Assembly (NCBI RefSeq): GCF_001281315.1
Contig: NZ_CP012477.1
Location: forward strand, 186,001-250,000
Direction of reading: 5' to 3'
Source: Arthrobacter sp. ERGS1:01
GTDB lineage: Bacteria; Actinomycetota; Actinomycetes; Actinomycetales; Micrococcaceae
DNA: 64,000 nt
Every line of letters starts with the position of its first letter. The stretch's first letter is position 1. The notes under the pieces are model-generated. The model ran no database searches. It saw only the letters and a program-made list of their open reading frames with translations, and was not told the origin of the DNA. Position numbers and translations under genes: made by a program. Shown here in pieces: positions 1 through 8,350 of this stretch.

Positions 1-1004
1 TGGGTGATGCAGTGGATGCCGCCGCCGTGGGCAAAGATCTCCCGGGCATCGACCGTGACGACCTTCCGCCCCGGGTACACCTCCGCCAGGATTTGCGCGG
101 CCACGGCATCATTTTCATCGTCGAAGGAGCAGGCGATGACGCCGCCGTTGACCACCAGGTGGTTGACGTAGCTGTAGTCGACCCAACCGTCGTTGTCCTT
201 GAGCACGGCCGGGGCCGGAATGTCCCGCACCTGCCACGGTTGGCCGTCGGGCGCCGTGGAGTCCTCGATGGCGGCCCGGACGACGTCGTACAGGAAGAAG
301 TCGGGGTGTTCCGGGTTGTGCTGGCGGTGGAGCAGGATGGTGTCGGGTGCCGGGATGGTGGCGACAATGTCCACGTGCCCGCGGGTGCCAAAGCGCTGTG
401 TGTCCCGGTAGAGGCCGCGCGGCAGCCAGACGGCGGACGTGGCACCAAGGGTGCGCTCCAGCTCGGCCTCGATGGCGTTGCGGGACATGCCGGGATTGCG
501 GAACCTGTCCAGTTGCACGGTGTCGGTGAGCAGCACCGTGCCTTCGCCGTCGACTTGGATGCCGCCTCCCTCATTGACCATGGGGGAGTCGATGAGCTGC
601 GCGCCTGCCAGTTCGGCAACCAGTTTGCCGAGCTTGGCATCCTTCTCCCACGTGGCCCATTCCTGCTGGCCCCAACCGTTGAAAACCCAGTCGACGGCGC
701 CCAGCGCACCCTGTTCGTCGAGCACGAACGTGGGGCCGGCGTCGCGCAGCCAGGCATCGTCGAGCGGTGCCTGGACGATGTCGATGTCCGCGTGCAGCAG
801 CTCGCGGGCCAGTGCCGCGTCCCGCGGATCGGCCAGCATGGTGACGGGCTCGAATTCGAGGACGGCGTGGGCCACGGCAACCCAGGCCGTGCGCGCCTGC
901 GCGGCGTCTTCATCCGTTGCGCCAAAGGTTTCCCCCAGTGGCGGGAACGCCATCCAGATCCGTTCCTGCGGCGCGCATTCGCTTGGCATTTTCCAGTGGC
1001 TCAC
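1..1004 (-). CDS. aguA: agmatine deiminase, C-terminus cut by window edge
   Basis: Hydrolyses agmatine to N-carbamoylputrescine and ammonia in the cytoplasm (family knowledge). About 334 codons are visible, so only a short C-terminal tail is missing compared with the usual 340-370 residues. Visible family landmarks are AWLRDAGPTFV (substrate guanidinium contacts), VNEGGGIQVDG, GHVDIVATI (catalytic His) and, at the window edge, HGGGIHCITQ with the nucleophilic Cys. The GTG start at 1004 is preceded by AAGGAG at 8 nt; an in-frame ATG at 989 lacks a good ribosome site. It is the last visible gene of the minus-strand run permease-tetR-aguA, with a palindrome (1025-1048) just upstream that probably serves the TetR protein. 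Confidence 0.88.
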   Translation of the reverse strand, partial: MSHWKMPSECAPQERIWMAFPPLGETFGATDEDAAQARTAWVAVAHAVLEFEPVTMLADPRDAALARELLHADIDIVQAPLDDAWLRDAGPTFVLDEQGALGAVDWVFNGWGQQEWATWEKDAKLGKLVAELAGAQLIDSPMVNEGGGIQVDGEGTVLLTDTVQLDRFRNPGMSRNAIEAELERTLGATSAVWLPRGLYRDTQRFGTRGHVDIVATIPAPDTILLHRQHNPEHPDFFLYDVVRAAIEDSTAPDGQPWQVRDIPAPAVLKDNDGWVDYSYVNHLVVNGGVIACSFDDENDAVAAQILAEVYPGRKVVTVDAREIFAHGGGIHCIT

Positions 1005-1024
1005 TGGCTTGTCTCCTTTGATTC

Positions 1025-1048
1025 AACCAACGGTAGGTTCCGTTGGTT
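1025..1048. promoter_or_regulatory. candidate TetR operator between tetR and aguA
   Basis: A perfect 9-bp inverted repeat, AACCAACGG-N6-CCGTTGGTT, fills the gap between the tetR stop codon and the aguA start. Size and symmetry fit a TetR-family operator. Binding by the neighbouring TetR protein is inferred. Confidence 0.6.
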
Positions 1049-1634
1049 ATTGGCTTGTAGTTGTCAGGATTTCCCGGGGCAGGGTGCTGTCCAGGCCGCG
1101 GCCCAGGGCGGCCCGGGCCTCCTCCGTGGTGATGAGGCCGGAAAGCCAGCGTCCGGACAATCCTTCGACGAGCGCCGTCAGCAGCAGCGCAATTTCATCG
1201 GCCCGCTCCTGGGGGATCCCCGACTGTTGCGTCAACAGCCCGGCAAGATGGTCCTGCCACACCTTGGTGGAGTTCGCCAGGTGCTCGGCAAGCAGGGGTT
1301 CAAAGACGGCGATGGCGCGGATTTCATTCCACACGATCGACTTGGCGCGCACGGATTCGTCGTCCCTGATCTCATCCAGCAGCAAGGTGCGGATGGCGCC
1401 GAATGATCCGGTGTCACCGGAGGCGGCTGTGCCGTGGTCCGCCAGCGAGGAGACGTTGACGTATTCCAGGGTTGCGGCCAGGAGCCCGTCGCGGTCGGTG
1501 AAATGGTAATAGAGGAGGCCCGAGGAAACCCCGGCCTTCCTGGCCACGTCCTGGACGCGCATTCCCCGCACGCCGTTCTCGGCGATGCAGCTGCTGCACG
1601 CCTCCAGGATGCGCGTTTGGTTATCCAGTGCCAC
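1047..1634 (-). CDS. TetR/AcrR family transcriptional regulator
   Basis: A 195-residue protein with an N-terminal helix-turn-helix at about residues 20-55 (motif VARKAGVSSGLLYYHF), typical of TetR repressors. The C-terminal helical half should bind a small ligand. The start is GTG at 1634, with AGGAAGG about 6 nt upstream. It lies 11 bp after the permease stop and 42 bp before aguA, so the three are likely one transcript. The perfect palindrome at 1025-1048 is the best operator candidate. The ligand is not evident from sequence; agmatine, a related amine or an amide is plausible given the neighbours, but this is inference. Confidence 0.9.
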   Translation of the reverse strand: MALDNQTRILEACSSCIAENGVRGMRVQDVARKAGVSSGLLYYHFTDRDGLLAATLEYVNVSSLADHGTAASGDTGSFGAIRTLLLDEIRDDESVRAKSIVWNEIRAIAVFEPLLAEHLANSTKVWQDHLAGLLTQQSGIPQERADEIALLLTALVEGLSGRWLSGLITTEEARAALGRGLDSTLPREILTTTSQ

Positions 1635-1645
1635 GTTGTGCCTTC

Positions 1646-3139
1646 CTAAGATTCTTTGCCAGCGCCAACGGATGTGGCGGCTGTGCCCTCCGGGAACAAC
1701 CGTATCGACAGCGCATACAGGGCGCCAGCCACCACGGCGGCGACCGGCAGGCTGATGTCAACGCCTCCTGCGATGTTTGCCCAGGGTGCGGCATAAAAGT
1801 CGTTGCTGACGATCAGCAGCCCCACCACGGAGCCGACGGCGAAGGGGACCACCGCGCGCAGGTTCCAGCCGCCCGTGAACCAGTATTTGCCGCCTTTGAA
1901 GCCGGTGCTGAAGACCTGGAGGTCGTGCGGATCGTAGACGCCCTTGCGGGCCATGAAGAAGCCAACCACGTTGATGGCGATCCACGATCCGGCGACGGCG
2001 TTCAGGAGCACGGTCATGCCGGTGATCGAATTGATCGCGTTGGCCGAGACAACGCCCAGGTACATGACCGCCATGGCAATGCCGGAGGTGATGAGCGTGG
2101 TCTGCGTCCGGCTCAGTTTCGGAATGATGGCCTCCAGGTCCAGGCCGCTTGCGTAAATGTTGATGACACCCTGGCCGAGGCCGCCGGCGAGGGCCAGGAT
2201 AAGGATCGGGACCACGTACCAGACGGGCGCGTAGTGGATCAGGTCGGCCACATAGGATGCGGACAGTTTGCCGAAAGTGCTGGCCGTGTAGGCGCCAAAG
2301 ACGGCGGCCGCAAACAGGCCAAGGAAGATGCCGCCGCAGGCCGCTACGACGATCTGCCGGTCGCTGAAACGCTTGCGGGAGATGCGGCGCGTGTAGTCGC
2401 CAAGCGATGGTGCATAGGAAAGCGGGCCGCCCATGGAGATGGTCACGGCAAAGAGCCAGGTTGGCCAGAAGCCGCCCATGAGGTAGCCGGTGTGTACGGC
2501 CGTCGGATCAAAATGCGGGGAGAAGGCAATGACGCCGGCGATCAGCAGGATAGCAGCCACCGGGATGACGAACTTCTGCATGGCCACCACGGTGCCGTGG
2601 CCGAAAAGGGCAATGACGACAATCTCGACGGCGATGATCGCGTAGCCGACCATCAGCGCGCTCTGTCCGTCAGGGGTGCCGAACAGGCGGTTGAATCCGA
2701 CGATCAGCGCCTCCCCTGACGTCCAGACGGCGATGGCCGCGTAGGCGATGGCGAAAAGCAGGGTGATTCCGGAGCCAATCAACCGCCCGCGGATGCCGAA
2801 GTGGGCGCCGCTGGAGACGGGGTTGTTGGTTCCCGTCCGCGGCCCGAGGAGCGTCATGGGGAAGATCATCAGCAAGCCCAGGACGAGGCCTGCCGCGGCC
2901 GATGTCACGGCCTGCCAAAAATTCAGTCCAAAAGTGATGGGCAGCCAGCCGAAGATAATGACCGAGAACGCAAGGTTTCCGCCGACGAACACGGAGAAGA
3001 CGTTTCGGGGCGAGGAATGCCGGGACTCCTCGGGCAGGTACTCGACACCGGCCTGTTCGATCTGCCCGAACTTGTCGCTTCCGGCGGGCTTGTCCTGCTG
3101 CAAATGCTCTACTTCCAGGATTCGTGGCACTTCCGTCAT
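1646..3139 (-). CDS. NCS1-family cytosine/purine-type permease
   Basis: A 497-residue integral membrane protein with about 12 hydrophobic segments. The N-terminal region (about residues 45-135) has the NCS1 look: a hydrophilic leader, then SVFVGGNLAFSVIIFG and the GPRTGTNNPVSSGAHFG stretch. This family imports cytosine, purines, allantoin, hydantoins or related compounds by proton or sodium symport. It heads the minus-strand unit permease-tetR-aguA and is divergent from the amidase at 3316. Context suggests that the cargo is a nitrogen compound broken down by the deiminase or amidase; the actual substrate cannot be read from the sequence. Confidence 0.85.
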   Translation of the reverse strand: MTEVPRILEVEHLQQDKPAGSDKFGQIEQAGVEYLPEESRHSSPRNVFSVFVGGNLAFSVIIFGWLPITFGLNFWQAVTSAAAGLVLGLLMIFPMTLLGPRTGTNNPVSSGAHFGIRGRLIGSGITLLFAIAYAAIAVWTSGEALIVGFNRLFGTPDGQSALMVGYAIIAVEIVVIALFGHGTVVAMQKFVIPVAAILLIAGVIAFSPHFDPTAVHTGYLMGGFWPTWLFAVTISMGGPLSYAPSLGDYTRRISRKRFSDRQIVVAACGGIFLGLFAAAVFGAYTASTFGKLSASYVADLIHYAPVWYVVPILILALAGGLGQGVINIYASGLDLEAIIPKLSRTQTTLITSGIAMAVMYLGVVSANAINSITGMTVLLNAVAGSWIAINVVGFFMARKGVYDPHDLQVFSTGFKGGKYWFTGGWNLRAVVPFAVGSVVGLLIVSNDFYAAPWANIAGGVDISLPVAAVVAGALYALSIRLFPEGTAATSVGAGKES

Positions 3140-3250
3140 GGCAGTCCTTCCGCAGAAATTGTTAAGTGGGTCACATGGTGATGTGGATTACAAATTAGCA
3201 TTAACTGAAAATCCAGTCAATCGTGTTTTTGGGCTACACTTCCTAGCAGA

Positions 3251-3274
3251 TACGCAGTTCAAACACGCTGCGTA
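3251..3274. promoter_or_regulatory. inverted repeat in amidase leader
   Basis: TACGCAG-N10-CTGCGTA lies 42 bp before the amidase ATG and just downstream of a -10-like TACACT (3235-3240). It could be a repressor operator or a hairpin in the 5' UTR. The same gap carries CACAT-N4-ATGTG at 3172-3185, near the permease start. Confidence 0.4.
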
Positions 3275-3315
3275 GACCTGCCCGTACACATGGAAATTCC
3301 AAGGAGTGCCCAACG

Positions 3316-5328
3316 ATGACTGCACCGTTCAACCTTTTTGAGGCCTCGATTGACCAGGTCCTGGACGCGCTGGACCGGGGCGCCGTGACCGCCGTCGAAC
3401 TCGTTGGCAGCTACCTTGCCCGGGTGGGTGGCTATGACCGTTCGGGGGTGCGGCTGAACGCCATCCCCGTCCTGAATCCGAACATTTTCGCGGAGGCGGA
3501 GCGCTCAGACCGACGCCGCCGTGCCGGCGTGGCGGGCGCGCTGGAAGGCGTCCCGTTCACCGTCAAGGACAGCTACATGGTCAAGGGCCTCACGGTGGCC
3601 GGCGGGTCCCCGGCATTCAAGGACCTTGTGGCGGGCCACGACGCATTCACCGTGGCCCGCATCCGGGCCGCCGGCGGCGTCCTGATCGGCAAGACCAACA
3701 TGCCGCCCATGGCCGACGGCGGAATGCAGCGCGGCGTCTACGGCCGGGCCGAGAGCCCCTACAACTCCGGCTACCTGGCGGCGGCGTACGCCTCGGGCTC
3801 CTCGAACGGCTCCGGCGTTGCCACGGCCGCCAACCTCGGAGTGTTTGGCATGGGCGAGGAGACCGTCTCCTCCGGCCGCAGCCCGGCCTCCAACAACTCC
3901 CTGTGCGCCTACACGCCCTCGCGCGGGGTCCTCTCCATCCGCGGCAACTGGCCGCTGTTCCCCACCCGCGACGTGGTGGTGCCCCACACCCGGACCATGG
4001 CCGACATGCTGGCGCTTCTTGACGTGATCGTCGTCGACGACGAGAAGACCGAGGGCGATTTCTGGCGTGAGCAGCGGGCCGTCACCCTGCCCGCCGCATC
4101 CGAGGTCCGCCCGGAGAGCTACCGCGCCCTGGAAGACGCACGCTCCCTGGCGGGGAAAACCTTTGGCGTGCCAAAAATGTACCTGGGCAAGGACCCGGCC
4201 TTCCCCATCGACGTGCGCGAATCGATCCTGACGCTCTGGGAGAACGCACGCACCAGGCTCGAATCGCTGGGGGCCACGGTGGTCGAGGTGGCGCTGCCCG
4301 TCGTTGAAAAGTACGAAGGCGCCATGCCGGGCGGGGAGCAGCTGGGGAAGCTGGGCGTCCTCCCCAAGCCGTGGATGGACTACGAGTTCAATGAATTCAT
4401 CACCTACGGGTGGGACGCGTTCCTGCGCATCAACGGCGATCCGGCCCTCCACCACCTTGCCGACGTTGACCATGCGCGGATCTTCCCCAACCCGCCGGGC
4501 GGGCTGCCCGACAGGTATTCCGAGGTCGACGACTACGAAAACCGGTACCGGGACGTCGTGGCGATGGCGGCCGACGGGGTGCCCGATCTTGGATCCCTGC
4601 CCGGATTCGCGGACGGACTGCGGGCGCTGGAGGCGATGCGCAAGGAATGGTTCGAGGATTGGCTGCGTGCGGAAGGCCTTGACGGAATCGTGTTCCCCGC
4701 GAACGCCGACGTGGCACTGGCGGACTCCGACCTGAACGTCGAGCCCGCGGACCTCGCCTGGAAGAATGGCGTGTTCTACTCAAACGCCAACTACGTCCTG
4801 CGACACCTTGGCATCCCCAGCATCACGGTTCCCATGGGCGTCATGGCCGACACCGGCATGCCCGTGGGGCTGACGATCGCCGGCGCCGCCTACGACGACA
4901 ACGCCCTGCTCGCCTACGGCTACGCCTTCGAGGCTGCCGGGTCAATGCGCCGGGCGGCACCGCTGGCCCCGCCGCTGCCGTCGGACACCTTTTGCCCGCG
5001 CCAGTCCCGGCCAGCGTCCGACGACGCCGTCGCACCGGAGCTCACCGTCGCCGCGAGCTTCGCGGACGGCCCGCTCAACGAGGGTGCCCGGCTCGTCAAC
5101 GTCCGGGGAACCGTCACCGCCGATCCGGACGCCCAACTGCACCTGACCATCAACGGGGTGCCCGCGGCCGCCATCCGCACGGGTGGCACCTGGAGTGCGT
5201 CGGCCGTACTGCCCGCGCAAGCCGAACCGCAGGAGATCGGCGGGAACCCGCTGGCCAGCCGGGCACTCGTGGTGGTGCACGTCGTCGAACCAAACGGATT
5301 GGCGGCGGGGGCATTTATGGAACTGTAG
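3316..5328 (+). CDS. amidase-signature hydrolase with extra C-terminal domain
   Basis: An amidase-signature enzyme that hydrolyses carboxamides with a Lys-cisSer-Ser triad. The candidate residues are Lys84 (PFTVKDS), the cis-Ser in GSSNGSG (about 162-163) and the nucleophile Ser186 in EETVSSGRSPA, which replaces the common DTGGSIR and resembles the peptide-amidase variant. The ATG at 3316 follows AAGGAG. At 670 residues it is longer than the usual 450-550. Residues from about 550 are Pro/Ala-rich and then form a beta-rich segment that looks Ig-like. No clear signal peptide is seen. It is divergent from the permease-tetR-aguA unit. A role in opening N-carbamoyl or amide products is possible but unproven. 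Confidence 0.82.
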   Translation: MTAPFNLFEASIDQVLDALDRGAVTAVELVGSYLARVGGYDRSGVRLNAIPVLNPNIFAEAERSDRRRRAGVAGALEGVPFTVKDSYMVKGLTVAGGSPAFKDLVAGHDAFTVARIRAAGGVLIGKTNMPPMADGGMQRGVYGRAESPYNSGYLAAAYASGSSNGSGVATAANLGVFGMGEETVSSGRSPASNNSLCAYTPSRGVLSIRGNWPLFPTRDVVVPHTRTMADMLALLDVIVVDDEKTEGDFWREQRAVTLPAASEVRPESYRALEDARSLAGKTFGVPKMYLGKDPAFPIDVRESILTLWENARTRLESLGATVVEVALPVVEKYEGAMPGGEQLGKLGVLPKPWMDYEFNEFITYGWDAFLRINGDPALHHLADVDHARIFPNPPGGLPDRYSEVDDYENRYRDVVAMAADGVPDLGSLPGFADGLRALEAMRKEWFEDWLRAEGLDGIVFPANADVALADSDLNVEPADLAWKNGVFYSNANYVLRHLGIPSITVPMGVMADTGMPVGLTIAGAAYDDNALLAYGYAFEAAGSMRRAAPLAPPLPSDTFCPRQSRPASDDAVAPELTVAASFADGPLNEGARLVNVRGTVTADPDAQLHLTINGVPAAAIRTGGTWSASAVLPAQAEPQEIGGNPLASRALVVVHVVEPNGLAAGAFMEL

Positions 5329-5361
5329 CCAGCGCCGCGCGCATCCCCTAGATTTGGGCTT

Positions 5362-6117
5362 GTGGGCAGCCATCGGGGAAGTCGCAGGAACGTCGCACCG
5401 CAATCAGATCCGGCGAAGCATGCGGAGCTGATTGCGGAGCACGAGGCACGGTTGCGCCACGGTGCGCACACCGACAGGACGGTGTTCTTCAGCGATGCCG
5501 TGTTCGCGATCGCCATGACGTTGTTGGTGCTCGATCTGAAGCTGCCCGCCATGCCGGCCGACATTACGGGAGCCCAGCTCAACCGGATCCTGCTGGAGCA
5601 GCGCGACCCGCTGGCCGGATTCATCCTGAGTTTTGTGCTGGTGGGTCGCCTCTGGATTTCCCACCACCGGCTGTTCAACGCGATCAAAAGCTACGACGCC
5701 GGGCTGCAGGTCATCAACCTCGTGGCGCTGTTCTTTGTGGTGTTCCTGCCCGTGCCCACCTCGCTGCTGTTTGAGGCAAATTCACAATCGCCCTGGCCGC
5801 CGGTGATCTATGCCGTGACCATCTCGGGCAGTTTCCTGAGCCTGAACTGGCTGTGGCGGCATGCCTACCGGGCCGGCCTGATGCACCCGTGGGTCGACTA
5901 CCCCATGTACCGGCTGGTGCTGCGGGGGCAGGATCCGGCCTGGGTGGTATTCGTGCTGTCCATTCCGGTGGCGTTCATCCGGCCCGACTTTGCCTTGTAT
6001 TCATGGATCCTGATCATCCCGGTCTCGGTGGCCTTGGACAAGTACCGGAAACGCCAGTTTGTCCGGGCCGAGTCCGCCCGCCTTGACGCCGCCGGCCGGG
6101 ACGGGGTCTTAGACTGA
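5362..6117 (+). CDS. TMEM175-family (DUF1211) membrane protein, putative K+ channel
   Basis: A 251-residue protein with about six membrane segments. It begins with the hallmark RxxxFSD signature (RTVFFSDAVFAIAMTLL), which defines the TMEM175/DUF1211 family; characterised bacterial members form potassium channels from helix 1. The GTG at 5362 is preferred because TAGATT, a -10-like box, ends 7 nt before it and there is no Shine-Dalgarno sequence, which suggests a leaderless mRNA. The amidase ends 33 bp upstream, but this promoter would make the gene independent. The tail after residue 225 is charged and cytosolic. The family assignment is firm; channel function is by homology only. Confidence 0.82.
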   Translation: MGSHRGSRRNVAPQSDPAKHAELIAEHEARLRHGAHTDRTVFFSDAVFAIAMTLLVLDLKLPAMPADITGAQLNRILLEQRDPLAGFILSFVLVGRLWISHHRLFNAIKSYDAGLQVINLVALFFVVFLPVPTSLLFEANSQSPWPPVIYAVTISGSFLSLNWLWRHAYRAGLMHPWVDYPMYRLVLRGQDPAWVVFVLSIPVAFIRPDFALYSWILIIPVSVALDKYRKRQFVRAESARLDAAGRDGVLD

Positions 6118-6121
6118 ACGG

Positions 6122-6628
6122 GTGACTTCTGCCCTGTCGATCCGCCCCGCCCGCACCTCAGACGTATACGCCATCAAGGAATTGGTGGCGCCGCTGGCCG
6201 AGCAACGAATCCTGATTTCCAAGGAGTCGGTGGCGTACTTCGAGTCGATCCAGGAGTTCTTCATCGCCGAGCTCGACGGCGCAGTGGTCGGCTGCGGCGC
6301 CCTGCACGTCATGTGGGAGGACCTCGCGGAGATCCGCACCCTCGCCACGGCCAACTCCCTGCGCGGCCAAGGGATTGGCCACACCTTGGTGGAACGCCTG
6401 CTCGAGCAGGCGCGGGCCGTCGGCGTCAGCCGGGTCTTCTGCCTGACCTTCGAAGTGGACTTCTTCGTGCGGCACGGCTTCGAGGTCATGGCCGACCAAA
6501 GCGCCGTGGACCCCACCGTGTACTCCGAACTGTTGCGTTCCGCCGATGAAGGCGTGGCCGAATTCCTTGACCTGGCCCGGGTCAAACCCAACACGCTCGG
6601 CAACACCCGCATGCTCCGGCACCTCTAA
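6122..6628 (+). CDS. argA: amino-acid N-acetyltransferase (ArgA-like GNAT)
   Basis: A 168-residue stand-alone GNAT domain. It resembles the short actinobacterial glutamate N-acetyltransferase that primes arginine synthesis (the Rv2747 type) and lacks the kinase-like domain of enterobacterial ArgA. The acetyl-CoA site is seen in RGQGIGHTLVERLL (about residues 81-94), followed by FVRHGFEV. The GTG start at 6122 has TAGACT exactly 6 nt upstream, overlapping the end of the previous gene, so translation is probably leaderless. No other arg genes are nearby, which is usual for this type. A different amino-acid substrate is possible. Confidence 0.72.
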   Translation: MTSALSIRPARTSDVYAIKELVAPLAEQRILISKESVAYFESIQEFFIAELDGAVVGCGALHVMWEDLAEIRTLATANSLRGQGIGHTLVERLLEQARAVGVSRVFCLTFEVDFFVRHGFEVMADQSAVDPTVYSELLRSADEGVAEFLDLARVKPNTLGNTRMLRHL

Positions 6629-6648
6629 ACGCCCGCCGCCGCGGACCG

Positions 6649-7338
6649 TTATTGGCCCGCCGTCGTGATCACTACAGTCTCGGCACTGTTTTCCGTGGCG
6701 TCCTTCCTCGCGCTGACCCGCACCGTGGTCCCCACCGCCAGGTCGGTGAGGGATCCCTGGGTCACGGAGCCTGCCCCGGGCGGGCCGCCCTGCGTGGACT
6801 GGCTCGTGTCCGCCTTGCTGACGGTGGTCGAGGTGCCCAGGGCATAGCTGAGCGAGACGCCGTCGGCGCTCTTGACGGTCAGGGACGTGGCACTGACGGC
6901 CGTGATCTCCCCCGTCTGGGTCAGCATGGTGACGTAGCTGCCGCCGTCGGAGACCACATATTCCCCGTGCAGGGCCGTGGCCAGGCCGGCACCGCCCATC
7001 ATGGCGCCGGCGCCCGTTCCGCCGCCCGTCCCGCTGCCGGTGCCGCCGCCCGGAAGGGCTTGGCCGCCCGCAAGCTGGCCGGATGCGGAGGTGGTGCCGG
7101 CCGAACCTGCCGCCGCATGGACGGCCGCGGCGCCGCCGCCGGCAACCACCACGGCGACGCCGATGGCCAGGGCTGTGTTCTTGCGCGTCCACCGCAGTTT
7201 GCCGCCCGGCCGGGGCGTGCCGGCCGCGCCCCATGCGGCAGAGGTGCCGGCAGGGTCGGTGGGCGGGTAGATGATCGGTGCGGTGCCGGGCGCCGGTGCG
7301 GGCTGGGGGAGCGGCTGGTGGGGGGCTTGCTGAGTCAT
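6649..7338 (-). CDS. membrane-anchored glycine-rich protein (DUF5666-like)
   Basis: A 229-residue protein. The first 55 residues are cytosolic and Pro-rich, then comes one membrane segment (LAIGVAVVVAGGGAAAVHAA, about 55-75), a Gly/Ser/Thr linker with GGGTGSGTGGGTGAG, and an external beta-rich domain (about 120-225). The domain contains ITAVSATSLTVKSADG, a pattern of DUF5666-type OB-like domains. ATG at 7338 follows GAAGGA. It is divergent from the two-component system at 7565 and could be its target or sensor accessory; that link is inference. Function is unknown. Confidence 0.65.
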   Translation of the reverse strand: MTQQAPHQPLPQPAPAPGTAPIIYPPTDPAGTSAAWGAAGTPRPGGKLRWTRKNTALAIGVAVVVAGGGAAAVHAAAGSAGTTSASGQLAGGQALPGGGTGSGTGGGTGAGAMMGGAGLATALHGEYVVSDGGSYVTMLTQTGEITAVSATSLTVKSADGVSLSYALGTSTTVSKADTSQSTQGGPPGAGSVTQGSLTDLAVGTTVRVSARKDATENSAETVVITTAGQ

Positions 7339-7564
7339 GGCTGTTTTCCTTCACTGTTTATCCTGTCCGGGACGTCGCTTGCTCCCGGTGTGGCTAACTC
7401 CATGCTGCTCGGCAAGGATTAATCCAAGCTGTGCCGGATTGCATCCGTTCCTGTGACTTGCCCCGGCCGCCCGCGTCATTCCGGCAAACTCCGGGGCCGG
7501 TTCACACAGCTTGCGCACATCCTGCGCCTAAGATGGCGTAACGGACGCGAAGGAGGATGGAGGC

Positions 7565-8314
<750 letters not shown>

Positions 8315-8350
8315 GTCCATGCCTTTCCCCGGGAGGGCGGGATTCCCGGC

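Noticed and set aside
12..1406. Long open frame on the plus strand across aguA and tetR
   Set aside because: The minus strand holds two clear protein families with ribosome sites. The plus frame is a product of GC-rich third positions opposite real genes; the same applies to long opposite frames at 13323-15089, 32516-34561 and 59150-60802.
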